From assembly GCF_011759385.1 (NCBI RefSeq), contig NZ_JAARLY010000004.1, forward strand, positions 1 to 64,000: a stretch of DNA of 64,000 nt, given 5' to 3'. This document shows, in pieces, positions 35,117 to 44,685 of the stretch (its first letter is position 1; every line of letters starts with the position of its first letter). This stretch comes from Oleiagrimonas sp. C23AA (GTDB taxonomy: Bacteria > Pseudomonadota > Gammaproteobacteria > Xanthomonadales > Rhodanobacteraceae). A program made the position numbers and the translations under genes. The notes under the pieces are model-generated. The model saw only the letters and a list, made by a program, of their open reading frames with translations. It ran no database searches and was not told the DNA's origin.

Positions 35117-36808
35117 TTAGTGGGTTAGCTGGACGGTGTCGTCAAGCAGCGTCTGCCACTGCGACGGCGCCAGTGGGTGCGACAACAGAAAGCCCTGCAC
35201 CTGCTCGCAGCCTGAGTTGCGCAGCAGTTTCAATTCCTCTTCGCGCTCCACGCCCTCGGCCACCACTTCGATATCCAGCGAATGCGCCAGCACCACCATC
35301 GCGTGCAGCAGGCGCCTGGCCTGCGGCTGGCGATCGACACGATCAACAAAACTGCGGTCGATCTTCAGCACCTCGCAGGGAATCTGCTGCAGGTGGCTGA
35401 TGGAGGAATAGCCGGTACCGAAGTCGTCCAGCGCCAGGCGTACGCCCAGCTCGCGCAGCGGCCCCAGGCTGCGCACGCAGCGGGCCACATCTTCGATCAC
35501 CGCACGCTCGGTCAGCTCCAGCGTCAGGTGATGGGCATAGCTGGGGTCCAACGAGCGCTCAATGACCCGCTGCACCACACCGCTGGTCAAGCTGGTCGCG
35601 CTGATGTTCACGCCCAGCGCGAAGTTGTCCGGCAAGCGCTGACCGTGGGTATTGAGGTAGCGGCAGCATTCGGCGAGCACGTATCGGTCGATGGCTTCGA
35701 CCAGCGGCCCGCGCTCGGCCAGGTGCAGGAACTGGCCCGGCGGTAACAGGCCCCGTTCTGGATGCTGCCAGCGAAGCAGTGTTTCGGCGCCGGCCAGGCT
35801 AAGGTCGGCGGTGTAGTACTGAGGCTGGAAGTACAGCACCAGCTCGTTGTCGTGCAGGGCTCGCTCCAGCTGGCGATACAACTGCATGGCCTTGCGGGTT
35901 TCGTCACGCAGCCCTGGTTGAGCAATCACGACCCGTCGCGGCGCATCCAACGGCACGTTGACCGCCGCGTTCATAGCCAGACGCAGCGCGTTCTGCGAGC
36001 TGCCGGTGTCATTGGACCTGACGAATACCACGCCCACCGTGGCCATTGAGGTACCCTCCGGTCCAGCCAGGTGGCCGTCGGGGTGACGGTGCCGCAGGGC
36101 CGCCTCGATGGTGTCCAGCAATCCCGTCTCGTTGTCGTCCACTCCAGACACCATCCAGGCCAGACTGTCGTCGGCCACCCGCGCCAGCGTGTCGCCACCC
36201 AGGGCACATTCGCGCAAATAGTCGGCCATGCGAGCCATGACCACGCCGGCCTGGCCTTCGCCGACACCCAGTGCGCGCGCGGCGTGATCGCGCATCACCA
36301 GCACCACCAGTGCGTAGGGCTGACTGGAGCTGGCAAACAGCTCCACCTTGTCCAGCAGCGTGCTGCGGTTGGGCAGACCCGTATCGGTATCAAAGTGCAC
36401 GGCAAAGGCCGATTCCACCCGGCGCAGGCGCAGTTTCTCCAGCGTCGAGGTCAGGCGCGCATGCAGCAACACACGGTCGACCGGCTTGATCAGGTAGTCC
36501 TCGGCGCCCAGGCTGATACTGCGTGCCATCAGGTCCATGGAGTGATGCGCCGAGGTCATGATGACCGGCCGGCGCGCCAGCACCCCACTTTCGCGCATGG
36601 CCTGCAGCACGCCCAGGCCGCTAAGGCCGGGCATCATGTAATCCAGAATCACCACATCGACGATGTCGTGATTGACCAGGCGCAGCGTTTCCTCGCCATC
36701 GCCGGCTTCGATGATGGTGTCATAGCCCAGACGCCGCAGTTGCTGGCGCAACACATAGCGGCTGTCGGCATCATCGTCGGCAATCAGGATGCGCGCATTT
36801 TGGTTCAT
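35117..36808 (-). CDS. Response regulator with degenerate GGDEF and EAL domain
   Basis: A 563-aa REC-GGDEF-EAL protein. REC (about 1-125) keeps the acidic pocket DDD, phospho-Asp in VILDYMMPG and the Lys in IKPVD. The middle domain (about 140-290) has RVADDSLAWMV where RxGGDEF should be, so cyclase activity is unlikely. The EAL domain (about 315-560) has ETLLRW for EALLRW, and keeps ELTER, the DDFGTGYSS loop, KIDRSF and AEGVE, so cyclic-di-GMP phosphodiesterase activity is plausible. Its ATG overlaps the preceding regulator gene by four bases. Confidence 0.9.
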   Translation of the reverse strand: MNQNARILIADDDADSRYVLRQQLRRLGYDTIIEAGDGEETLRLVNHDIVDVVILDYMMPGLSGLGVLQAMRESGVLARRPVIMTSAHHSMDLMARSISLGAEDYLIKPVDRVLLHARLTSTLEKLRLRRVESAFAVHFDTDTGLPNRSTLLDKVELFASSSQPYALVVLVMRDHAARALGVGEGQAGVVMARMADYLRECALGGDTLARVADDSLAWMVSGVDDNETGLLDTIEAALRHRHPDGHLAGPEGTSMATVGVVFVRSNDTGSSQNALRLAMNAAVNVPLDAPRRVVIAQPGLRDETRKAMQLYRQLERALHDNELVLYFQPQYYTADLSLAGAETLLRWQHPERGLLPPGQFLHLAERGPLVEAIDRYVLAECCRYLNTHGQRLPDNFALGVNISATSLTSGVVQRVIERSLDPSYAHHLTLELTERAVIEDVARCVRSLGPLRELGVRLALDDFGTGYSSISHLQQIPCEVLKIDRSFVDRVDRQPQARRLLHAMVVLAHSLDIEVVAEGVEREEELKLLRNSGCEQVQGFLLSHPLAPSQWQTLLDDTVQLTH

Positions 36809-37209
36809 GCATCCCCTCCCTGGTCATCCAGGTCATCGTCCCCGGAAATATCCAGCAATTGGCGCACCTTTGCCAGCAGTGCTTTGAAATCCAGTGGCTT
36901 GGCAACAAATCCATGGGCACCGGCAGCCACCGCCAGCTGGGCCTCGTCGGCCAGTACGTGGGCGGACACCACCAATACCGGCAGGGATTTCCAGCGCGGA
37001 TCGTCGCGCAGCTGACGCAGTACCTCCCAGCCATCAATACCCGGCAGGTCCAGATCAAGAATCAGGATGTGCGGAAATTCGTAGGTCATGCGCAGCAGGC
37101 CGGTTTCGCCATCCGGGGCCACGCTGACCTGAAACCCTTCCCGGCCCAGGCGTCGGGCCAGCATGTAGGCGCTGTTGTCGTCGTCCTCGATGTACAACAC
37201 CCGCCACAT
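36805..37209 (-). CDS. Single-domain response regulator
   Basis: A 134-aa stand-alone REC domain. The acidic pair lies in YIEDDD, the phospho-Asp in LILDLDLPG (about residue 54), and the switch Lys in FVAKPLDF. There is no output domain, so it probably works by phosphotransfer or protein contact (CheY/DivK style). It is flanked in one operon by the hybrid kinase (1-base overlap, TGATG) and the REC-EAL protein (4-base overlap). Confidence 0.9.
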   Translation of the reverse strand: MWRVLYIEDDDNSAYMLARRLGREGFQVSVAPDGETGLLRMTYEFPHILILDLDLPGIDGWEVLRQLRDDPRWKSLPVLVVSAHVLADEAQLAVAAGAHGFVAKPLDFKALLAKVRQLLDISGDDDLDDQGGDA

Positions 37210-40200
37210 CAGGGGCCCTCTCCGTGACTGTCCGTGTGTGGCCGCTTGCGCATGCGCGCCAGCATGCCACGTACGCGCTCGACGATGGCGGCCACCGGCT
37301 CGGCCTGCTTGCGCACCAGGGTCATGGCCTTGGACTGGATGCGATCGAGCAACTGGCCATTGATGTCCGCCGCGGTGATCAGCACCACCTCGGTGTCGGC
37401 CAGCTGTGGGTCCTCGCGCATGCGCTCGATCACCTCGATGCCATCCATTCCCGGCATGAACAGGTCCAGCAGCACCAGATCACACGGATCCTGTCGGATT
37501 ACATCCAGCACTTCACCACCAGAGCCGACGTCGAACACCACGTGACCTTCGCGGCGCAGAATTTCGGCCAGCAGCTGGCGGTAGGTGGCATCGTCGTCGG
37601 CAATGGCGATCACCGCCGAATCCCCCTCGGGGATGAACCGGCGTACCAGGGCGCGCAGGCGATTGCGGTCGACCGGTTTGGACAGATGCTCGGCCACACC
37701 CAGCGATACCATGCGCTGTTCGCGATCAGTGATGGTGCAGACGATGACAGGCAATTCCGCGAACAGGGGGTCGGCACGCAGCGCACCGAGCACATCCCAG
37801 CCATTCATGTCACCCAGCAAGATATCCAGCAGCATCAGGTCAGGGGCTTCGCTGCGCGCCATGGCCAGCGCCTGCGCTCCCGAACTGGCTACCACCACCC
37901 GCACATCCTGGCGGCGAATGGCATTGGCCAGCACCTGCACGGCATCCGGATCATCATCGACAATCAGCACGGTGTGCCCGCGTGTGCCACCTTCGCCGTT
38001 GTCATGGTCGATCCACGGACTACCGGCCGGACGCCGGTCGGCGAGCGAAGTGCTCGCGCCTCCGCGGCTATCGCCAAGCATCCCCGAGGCCAGGTAGACG
38101 GTGAAGGTGGAGCCGCGCCCGACGGCGCTGTCGACACGGATATCGCCGCCCATCAGCAGCACCAGCTGGCGCGTTATCGCCAGACCCAGGCCGGTACCTC
38201 CATAACGGCGCGAAATGGACGGGTCGGCCTGGTGGAACGGCTCGAACACGGTCTCCAGCTGCGCCGGATCCATGCCGATACCGGAGTCGGCCACCGTAAA
38301 CGAAACACGTCGTTCATTCCCGTTGCCGGCACAGGCCACTTGCAGGTGCACAGTGCCGTTGTGGGTGAACTTGCCGGCATTGCTCAGCAGGTTCATCAGT
38401 ACCTGTCGCAGACGTACTGGATCGGCGTGTACCAGTTCCACCTCAGCCGCGATATCCACGTGGAAACGGTTGCCATTGGCCTCGATCAGCGGCTGCATGG
38501 AACCGGCCACCACATCGACCACATCACGCACCAGGCAATTTTCCAGGCGCAATTCCATGCGCCCGGCCTCGACGCGCGAGAGATCGAGCAGGTCGTTGAT
38601 CAGGTACAACAGATGCCGCCCCGCCTGCACCACGCGTCGCACCGGCTCCACATGCTGATTCTGGTTGTCCTCCTCCAGGTCCTCGATCAGCAGTTCACTC
38701 AGGCCGATGATGGAATTGAGTGGCGTGCGCAGCTCGTGGCTCATGTTCGCCAGGAAGGCGCTCTTGGCCTGATTGGCCGATTCGGCCTCGATCTTGGCCA
38801 GGCGCAACACTTCCTCGGTATGGATACGCGCGCTGATATCCACCGACACCGCACCCACGCCAATGATGCTGCCGCGCTTGCCGGTCACGGGAAATCGCGT
38901 GGTCAGCAGGGTATAACTGCCACCGACGTAAGCGACGTTCTCCTCATACTGGGTCACACGGTTGGTACGCATGACCTCGGCGTCGTGCTCGGCGATCATC
39001 GCCAGCGTGGCCTGCGAGGCGACTGGCTTGAGGGTTTCGCCCTCCAGCACACTGGCATCACGCCCGATCATGCGCGCACCGGTCTCGTTGACCCGCAGTA
39101 TGCGGCCCTCCAGATCCTTCACCTTCATCATCAGCGGCGAGTGCTGGAAGATGTCGTTGAGCAGGCGACTGTTGGCTTCGGTGGTCTCGCGCTCGCGTCC
39201 GAGCAGCTCCTGCTGTCGCGCAATCCACGCTGCGATCAGAGCCAGAAGCAAAAAGGTCACCAGATAGAATGGCCAGAAACGCAGCGACGGAAACCAGTCC
39301 AAACCGTCGCCCGATCGCAGGGACACCAGCCGCAGCATCGAGGGCGGCGCGCCGGCCACCGAGGCCCCCAGCGATATATTGGCGAAAGTCAGCAGGCCGG
39401 CATCGGTCTCCAGTTGGCCTGCCTGTTGTGCACGAACCTCACCCCACACCTGCGGGTAGCGCTGTGGCAGTCCGCCGCGCCGGCCGGAGGTCTGCATGTA
39501 AGACCAGTCATCCTCGCGACTGGGGCCGATCAGCCAGTGGCCGTCACGGTCCAGCAACCACATCGATCCGACGGCCAGCCCGGCATCCTGGCGCAACTGC
39601 GCGATCAGGCCTCGACCATCCAGGTTGACCACCACCATGCCTTTTTGCATGCCATCGGCATCGAACACGCCCGCGCCAACGCGGATGGTTGGCAGCCATG
39701 GCTGCTGCACCCGGCCATGCTCGACATTCAGATCCATGGGCGAGATGTAAAGCTGGCCCGGCGGCAATTGCCGGATCGCCTTCACGTAGTAGCTTGATGC
39801 CTTGTCCTGAAGCTGATGGCCTTGAATAAGCTGCGTAGCCGACCCGTGCGAGTCCACACGCACACGTTCATGCCCCTGTTCGTCGAGCAAACGCAATTGA
39901 GCGTAGGAGCCACGCAACCGAGCCAGACGCTCGAACAATCGTTGCAGGCTCTGCTCATGCGCCGACGTGGGGTCGTCCAGATAGTCGTGCACCACGGACG
40001 ACTGGATGAGCATGTGCACATCGCCGCGCACATTGCCCAATACGCCGCCGATGGTGCGCTGGGTCAATTCGATGGCGGCGCGATTGCGTACGCGGTCGCT
40101 GTGCTGGTTGGCCTGGTGCTGGATGAAGGCGTAGATCAGCCAAGCCAGCAACGTACTGGCGCAAAGCAGTGCGAGAATGCCCAGAAAGCGGCCAATCCTT

Positions 40201-40223
40201 GAAGCCACGTTTTTTTCGATCAT
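37209..40223 (-). CDS. Membrane hybrid histidine kinase with two receiver domains
   Basis: A 1004-aa sensor kinase. The order is membrane helix 1 (about 13-34), a 280-residue periplasmic sensor with Cache-like pattern, membrane helix 2 (316-336), PAS (about 350-470), HisKA with phospho-His496 (NMSHELRTPLN), HATPase with DSGIGMD and GGTGLGLAI, REC1 (about 760-880, LLDILLGDMNG) and REC2 (about 885-1004, LLDLFMPGMDG). The start at 40223 gives the cleanest N-terminus. It heads a tight operon with the single REC protein and the REC-EAL phosphodiesterase. The signal it senses is unknown. Confidence 0.92.
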   Translation of the reverse strand: MIEKNVASRIGRFLGILALLCASTLLAWLIYAFIQHQANQHSDRVRNRAAIELTQRTIGGVLGNVRGDVHMLIQSSVVHDYLDDPTSAHEQSLQRLFERLARLRGSYAQLRLLDEQGHERVRVDSHGSATQLIQGHQLQDKASSYYVKAIRQLPPGQLYISPMDLNVEHGRVQQPWLPTIRVGAGVFDADGMQKGMVVVNLDGRGLIAQLRQDAGLAVGSMWLLDRDGHWLIGPSREDDWSYMQTSGRRGGLPQRYPQVWGEVRAQQAGQLETDAGLLTFANISLGASVAGAPPSMLRLVSLRSGDGLDWFPSLRFWPFYLVTFLLLALIAAWIARQQELLGRERETTEANSRLLNDIFQHSPLMMKVKDLEGRILRVNETGARMIGRDASVLEGETLKPVASQATLAMIAEHDAEVMRTNRVTQYEENVAYVGGSYTLLTTRFPVTGKRGSIIGVGAVSVDISARIHTEEVLRLAKIEAESANQAKSAFLANMSHELRTPLNSIIGLSELLIEDLEEDNQNQHVEPVRRVVQAGRHLLYLINDLLDLSRVEAGRMELRLENCLVRDVVDVVAGSMQPLIEANGNRFHVDIAAEVELVHADPVRLRQVLMNLLSNAGKFTHNGTVHLQVACAGNGNERRVSFTVADSGIGMDPAQLETVFEPFHQADPSISRRYGGTGLGLAITRQLVLLMGGDIRVDSAVGRGSTFTVYLASGMLGDSRGGASTSLADRRPAGSPWIDHDNGEGGTRGHTVLIVDDDPDAVQVLANAIRRQDVRVVVASSGAQALAMARSEAPDLMLLDILLGDMNGWDVLGALRADPLFAELPVIVCTITDREQRMVSLGVAEHLSKPVDRNRLRALVRRFIPEGDSAVIAIADDDATYRQLLAEILRREGHVVFDVGSGGEVLDVIRQDPCDLVLLDLFMPGMDGIEVIERMREDPQLADTEVVLITAADINGQLLDRIQSKAMTLVRKQAEPVAAIVERVRGMLARMRKRPHTDSHGEGP

Positions 40224-40446
40224 GCGTCTACCTGCGCCTCCATCAAGAAGCAGCACGCGCAAGACTCGATGGCGGATGCACCGACCGTCACTGGTCGTCC
40301 TGCAACCGCTCACCCCCCGCGACCGCAATTCATGCGGCCACCCGCCGGGACCCTGCCCTCCCGGCAGCGACCGGAGCCTTTTTAGGCCATCCGGCTCTCA
40401 AGCATAGGCCTGTCTATCGGCCGATTTCCAGTTCCCTGAATAGGTA

Positions 40447-40464
40447 CCGTACCTCATGGTACGG
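40447..40464. promoter_or_regulatory. Operator-like inverted repeat upstream of the hybrid kinase
   Basis: Seven-bp arms CCGTACC/GGTACGG with a 4-bp centre, bracketed by two ATAGGTA repeats 25 bp apart. The symmetry and position upstream of the kinase promoter suggest a regulator site; no candidate protein is identified. Confidence 0.4.
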
Positions 40465-40489
40465 ATAGGTATTTTCATCGGACCAGAAA

Positions 40490-40516
40490 AAGAAAAGGCG
40501 CCCCGAGGGGCGCCTT
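40490..40516 (-). terminator. Intrinsic terminator after glnA
   Basis: A perfect 10-bp stem (40495-40504 and 40507-40516) is followed on the minus strand by a T-rich tail (complement of the A-rich stretch 40485-40496). It lies 38 nt after the glnA stop. Confidence 0.85.
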
Positions 40517-40554
40517 CTTCGCATATGGCCGCATGGACGGCCGCAGGTCGGCGA

Positions 40555-41970
40555 TCAGCCGGAGTAGTACATGGAAAATTCCAGCGGATGCGTAGCCGCG
40601 CGGAACTTGGTCACTTCCTGCATCTTCAGCGCGATGTAGCCGTCGATGAAGTCGTCGGTCATGACACCGCCGGCCTTCAGGAACTCACGATCCTTGTCCA
40701 GCGCGTCCAGGGCCTGATCCAGGCTGGCGCAGACCTGCGGAATGTTCTTCTCTTCTTCCGGCGGCAGGTCGTAAAGATCCTTGTCGGCGGCGGCGCCCGG
40801 GTCGATCTTGTTGATGATGCCATCCAGACCGGCCATCAGCAGCGCGGTGAAGGTCAGGTAGCCGGACTGCTGCGGATCAGGGAAGCGCACCTCGATACGG
40901 CGACCCTTGGGGTTGCTTACATAAGGAATGCGGCAGCTGGCCGAACGGTTGCGGGCCGAATAAGCCAGCATCACCGGCGCCTCGAAGCCCGGCACCAGAC
41001 GCTTGTAGCTGTTGGTGGTGGCGTTGGAGAACGCATTGATGGCGCGTGCATGCTTGAAGATGCCGCCGATGTACCACAGCGCGGTCTGGCTCAGGCCGCC
41101 GTACAGGTCACCGGCGAACAGGTTTTCGCCATCCTTGCTCAGCGACTGGTGCACGTGCATGCCCGAGCCGTTGTCGCCCACCACCGGCTTGGGCATGAAG
41201 GTGGCGGTCTTGCCGTTCTGGTGGGCAATGTTCTTGACCACGTACTTCATCATCAGAAGTTCATCGGCCTTCTTGAGCAGCGTGTTGAAGCGAGTGCCGA
41301 TCTCGCACTGGCCGGCGTTGGCCACCTCATGGTGATGCACTTCGACCACCTGGCCCAGCTCCTCAAGCACCTGGCACATATCCGCGCGCAGGTCGGCCAG
41401 CGAGTCGACGGGCGCCACCGGGAAGTAGCCGCCCTTGACGCCCGGACGGTGACCGGTGTTGCCTTCCTCGTACTTGTAGCGCGAGCTCCAATGCGCCTCT
41501 TCGGACTCGATCTCGTAGAACACACGGCCCATGTCGTTCTGCCAGCGCACCGAATCGAACACGAAGAATTCCGGCTCCGGACCGAAATAGGCGGTGTCGG
41601 CAATGCCCGAGGACTTCAGGAAGTCCTGTGCACGCTTGGCAATGGAGCGCGGGTCGCGGCCGTAGGCCTGCAGCGTGCTGGGTTCGAGTACATCACAGGT
41701 GAGGATCAGCGTCTTGTGGGCGCTGAAAGGATCGACCAGCGCCGTGTCCGGATCGGGCATCAGGATCATGTCCGACTCGTTGATGCCCTTCCAGCCGGAG
41801 ATGGAGGAGCCATCGAACATCTTGCCGTCTTCGAAGGTGCCCTCATCGACGCTGTGCGCCGGGAAAGCCACGTGGTGTTGCTTGCCAAGCATGTCGGCAA
41901 AGCGGAAGTCGACAAATTCGATTTCCTCATCCTTGATCTGGTTCAGGACATCGGTGGCGGAAATGGACAT
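40555..41970 (-). CDS. glnA: Glutamine synthetase type I
   Basis: ATP-dependent condensation of glutamate and ammonia, the main ammonia assimilation enzyme; forms dodecamers. The 471-aa chain has [24 protein letters not shown], the ATP segment and [10 protein letters not shown]. The adenylylation loop [11 protein letters not shown] contains the tyrosine equivalent to E. coli Tyr397, so control by GlnE is likely. Upstream is a sigma-54 promoter and two NtrC-like enhancers, giving nitrogen control. Confidence 0.98.
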   Translation of the reverse strand: MSISATDVLNQIKDEEIEFVDFRFADMLGKQHHVAFPAHSVDEGTFEDGKMFDGSSISGWKGINESDMILMPDPDTALVDPFSAHKTLILTCDVLEPSTLQAYGRDPRSIAKRAQDFLKSSGIADTAYFGPEPEFFVFDSVRWQNDMGRVFYEIESEEAHWSSRYKYEEGNTGHRPGVKGGYFPVAPVDSLADLRADMCQVLEELGQVVEVHHHEVANAGQCEIGTRFNTLLKKADELLMMKYVVKNIAHQNGKTATFMPKPVVGDNGSGMHVHQSLSKDGENLFAGDLYGGLSQTALWYIGGIFKHARAINAFSNATTNSYKRLVPGFEAPVMLAYSARNRSASCRIPYVSNPKGRRIEVRFPDPQQSGYLTFTALLMAGLDGIINKIDPGAAADKDLYDLPPEEEKNIPQVCASLDQALDALDKDREFLKAGGVMTDDFIDGYIALKMQEVTKFRAATHPLEFSMYYSG

Positions 41971-42003
41971 GGACGAACCTCACATTAAAGATGCCCGGGG
42001 TGA

Positions 42004-42019
42004 TGCAACCTGTATGCCA
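42004..42019 (-). promoter_or_regulatory. Sigma-54 promoter of glnA
   Basis: On the minus strand TGGCAT (42014-42019), five bases, then TTGCA (42004-42008): the invariant GG and GC doublets are exactly 10 bp apart. The start would be near 41992, some 20 bases before the glnA ATG. Confidence 0.8.
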
Positions 42020-42070
42020 ACCCGGGCGTAGAAAAAAACGGGGCGTTGGTGCATGCCATAGCAAAAACAT

Positions 42071-42085
42071 GCACCACATTGGAAC
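42071..42085 (-). promoter_or_regulatory. NtrC-like enhancer 1 of glnA
   Basis: GCACCACATTGGAAC matches GCACYA-N3-TGGTGC at 10 of 12 defined positions, centred about 86 bp upstream of the predicted start. An extra TTGGTGC half-site lies at 42046-42052. Confidence 0.55.
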
Positions 42086-42102
42086 AAGCAACCCCACCAA
42101 TT

Positions 42103-42117
42103 GTTCCTTTCTGGTGC
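42103..42117 (-). promoter_or_regulatory. NtrC-like enhancer 2 of glnA
   Basis: GTTCCTTTCTGGTGC matches at 9 of 12 positions and has a perfect TGGTGC half-site. Its centre is 32 bp from enhancer 1, three helical turns, the spacing of the two strong NtrC sites at E. coli glnA. Confidence 0.5.
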
Positions 42118-42136
42118 GCAGGCGATGCTTCGTACG

Positions 42137-42160
42137 CCGCTCTCCGCATGCGGCGAGCGG
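42137..42160 (-). terminator. Stem-loop 13 nt after the amtB stop, no U-tract
   Basis: Outer 6-bp stem CCGCTC/GAGCGG (42137-42142 and 42155-42160) with a further 3-bp inner stem after one mismatch. On the minus strand it begins 13 nt after the amtB stop and lacks a T-run. Confidence 0.4.
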
Positions 42161-42173
42161 GAACTACGCATGC

Positions 42174-43514
42174 TCAGGTTTCATAGGCGGTCTCGCCATG
42201 CACGGTGGTATCCAGACCCTGACGCTCCTTTTCTTCTTCCACGCGCAGCCCCAGCACCGCCTTCACGACCAGATAGCCGACCAGCGAAACCACGCCGCTC
42301 CAGACCAGGGTGATGATCACGCCAAGCGCCTGGATCGCCAGCTGGTGACCGATGGAGAATCCGGCGGCGCCAGTGCCACCCAGCGATGGCGCGGTAAACA
42401 CCCCGGTCAGCAGGGCCCCCACGATACCGCCAATACCGTGCACACCAAAGACATCCAGCGCATCGTCAGCGCCAATCAGTTTCTTCATGCCAGTGACGCC
42501 CCACACGCAGGCCAGGCTGGCCGCCGCGCCGATCGCGATCGAACCCATCGGCCCCACGGTGCCGCAGGCCGGGGTGATGGCAACCAGCCCGGCCACCGCG
42601 CCGGATGCGCCACCGAGCATCGAGGGCTTGCCCTTGAGCACGCGCTCGATCGCCAGCCAGGCCAGCACGGCGGCGGCGGTCGCCACCATGGTGTTGATGA
42701 AGGCGAGCGCGGCCCCGGCATTGGCTTCCAGATTGGAGCCTGCGTTGAAGCCGAACCAACCTACCCACAGCAGCGAAGCGCCTACCATGGTGTGGGTCAG
42801 ATTGTGCGGGCGCATCGATTCACGGCCAATGCCGATGCGTGGCCCCAGCAGGAAGGCACCGACCAGACCGGCGATACCGGCGTTGATGTGCACCACCGTG
42901 CCACCGGCGAAATCCAGCGCGCCACGGGTCAGCATGAAGCCACCGGGACCCCACACCATGTGCGCGATCGGAATGTAGGCGAAGGTAAACCAGATCACCG
43001 AGAACAGCAGCACCGCGGAAAATTTCATGCGTTCGGCGAATGAGCCCACGATCAGCGCACCGGTGATGCCTGCAAACGTCGCCTGAAACGCGATGAACAC
43101 GTATTCGGGTAGCTTCACGCCGGCACTGAAGGTGTCCGCCAGCGAGGACGGCGTCACTCCGCGCAGGAACAGCTCCTTGGCGCTCCCGATGAACGCATTG
43201 CCGCTGCCGAAGGCGAACGTGTAACCGTAGATCATCCACAGCACCACAAGCAGCGAAAACACCGTCAGCACCTGCATCAGCACCGACAGTACATTCTTGG
43301 CACGCACCAGGCCGCCATAGAACAGCGCCAGGCCTGGCACCGTCATCAGCAGCACCAACAGGGTCGAGGTGAGCATCCAGGCCACGTCACCCTTGTCCAC
43401 CACCGGGGCTGCCGGCGTGGCCGCATGCACGGCGGGGGCAAACACGGCCAGAGCGGCCAGTGGCGTCAGCAAGCGCGTACCGCGCAGGGAAGAAACGAGC
43501 GATGTTCGGTTCAT
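42174..43514 (-). CDS. amtB: Ammonium transporter
   Basis: Inner-membrane ammonium channel of the Amt/MEP/Rh family. The 446-aa precursor has a signal peptide (about residues 1-31) and 11 membrane spans. FYGGLVRAKN, HINAGIAGLVGA and the C-terminal twin-His region segment (GVHGIGGIVGALLTGVF) are present. The C-terminal tail is the site to which GlnK binds. The start at 43514 has AGAGG upstream. It lies 49 bp after glnK in a torF-glnK-amtB operon. Confidence 0.96.
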   Translation of the reverse strand: MNRTSLVSSLRGTRLLTPLAALAVFAPAVHAATPAAPVVDKGDVAWMLTSTLLVLLMTVPGLALFYGGLVRAKNVLSVLMQVLTVFSLLVVLWMIYGYTFAFGSGNAFIGSAKELFLRGVTPSSLADTFSAGVKLPEYVFIAFQATFAGITGALIVGSFAERMKFSAVLLFSVIWFTFAYIPIAHMVWGPGGFMLTRGALDFAGGTVVHINAGIAGLVGAFLLGPRIGIGRESMRPHNLTHTMVGASLLWVGWFGFNAGSNLEANAGAALAFINTMVATAAAVLAWLAIERVLKGKPSMLGGASGAVAGLVAITPACGTVGPMGSIAIGAAASLACVWGVTGMKKLIGADDALDVFGVHGIGGIVGALLTGVFTAPSLGGTGAAGFSIGHQLAIQALGVIITLVWSGVVSLVGYLVVKAVLGLRVEEEKERQGLDTTVHGETAYET

Positions 43515-43563
43515 GTCGGACCTCTCGTAGGCAGGGCGTTGACGGATGGAACGAGCCGCACGC

Positions 43564-43929
<366 letters not shown>

Positions 43930-44685
43930 TCAGAAGCTCTTGCTGAGCGCCAGCACCGCAGTGGCGCGGCCCAGATAATGGTTGTGGGCATTGGTGTACA
44001 CACCGCGATCGGCATTGGTGTCGTAGTAGCCCAGGGACACCGAATAGCCATGCGCAAAACTGCGTAAGAGGACCAGGTTCCAGTCCGTGTAGTCGCCGCT
44101 CGCCACGTGCTTGACGCGCTGATGGCCAACGTGTGCCGACAGTGACCACCGCGCGGCCAGGTCATGGCTCCAGGACAGATCCCAGTAGTCGCTGTGCTTA
44201 CTGTCGGCAAAGCCGAACAGGTTGGTGAAGGCATGCGAGTACTTCAGGTGGAAGCCGGCATAGCCGACGCCCACATAGCCCTCGGTGGTGTCCGGACTGG
44301 TAAAGCCGGAGGGGTAGGTGCCGGGGTAGTAGTACGTGTAGAGGCCGACATCGAAGCTTGCCTTGTTGGCGAACGTGGTGCGCCAGCCGATGTAGCCATC
44401 CGTTTCCAGACTGCTGGAAATCGGGGCGGTGCTGGTCGAGCCATCCGACAACCAGCTGATATTGCTGCCCCAGACACCGGCATAGAGGCCCTGCGCGCCA
44501 TCTATCTCTATACCCGCCTGCAGCGCGGGATCACGATTGGTCTGCGACAGACCGCGGAACAGGTAGTCACTGACGACGCTTGCGCTGCCGGATACATCAG
44601 CCGCATAGACGGCCGAACTGAAAGCGCCGACAAGGCACAGGACAAGAACGACAGCACGACAGGCTAAGCGGGTAAGGCTGGGCAT
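43930..44685 (-). CDS. TorF-family putative outer-membrane porin
   Basis: A 251-aa exported protein (signal peptide about residues 1-28, ending at VYA) of the Gcw_chp/TorF family. The mature part starts DVSGSASVVSDYLFRGLSQTNRDPALQ, given here in two blocks DVSGSASVVSDYLFRGL and SQTNRDPALQ, and shows alternating amphipathic strands. It ends in Phe (LALSKSF), as outer-membrane barrels do. It heads the glnK-amtB operon (27 bp to glnK), so it probably helps nitrogenous solutes through the outer membrane under nitrogen limitation. AGAGGA lies seven bases before the 44685 ATG. Confidence 0.85.
   Translation of the reverse strand: MPSLTRLACRAVVLVLCLVGAFSSAVYAADVSGSASVVSDYLFRGLSQTNRDPALQAGIEIDGAQGLYAGVWGSNISWLSDGSTSTAPISSSLETDGYIGWRTTFANKASFDVGLYTYYYPGTYPSGFTSPDTTEGYVGVGYAGFHLKYSHAFTNLFGFADSKHSDYWDLSWSHDLAARWSLSAHVGHQRVKHVASGDYTDWNLVLLRSFAHGYSVSLGYYDTNADRGVYTNAHNHYLGRATAVLALSKSF

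Larger units (their letters stand above)
40224..40554. other. glnA-kinase intergenic region with operator-like repeats
   Basis: A 331-bp gap without a gene. It holds the kinase promoter region, with a possible -10 TATGCT on the minus strand (40401-40406). About 35 bp further upstream is an inverted repeat CCGTACC-TCAT-GGTACGG (40447-40464), flanked by ATAGGTA direct repeats (40440-40446, 40465-40471). The glnA terminator is at the right end. Confidence 0.5.
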
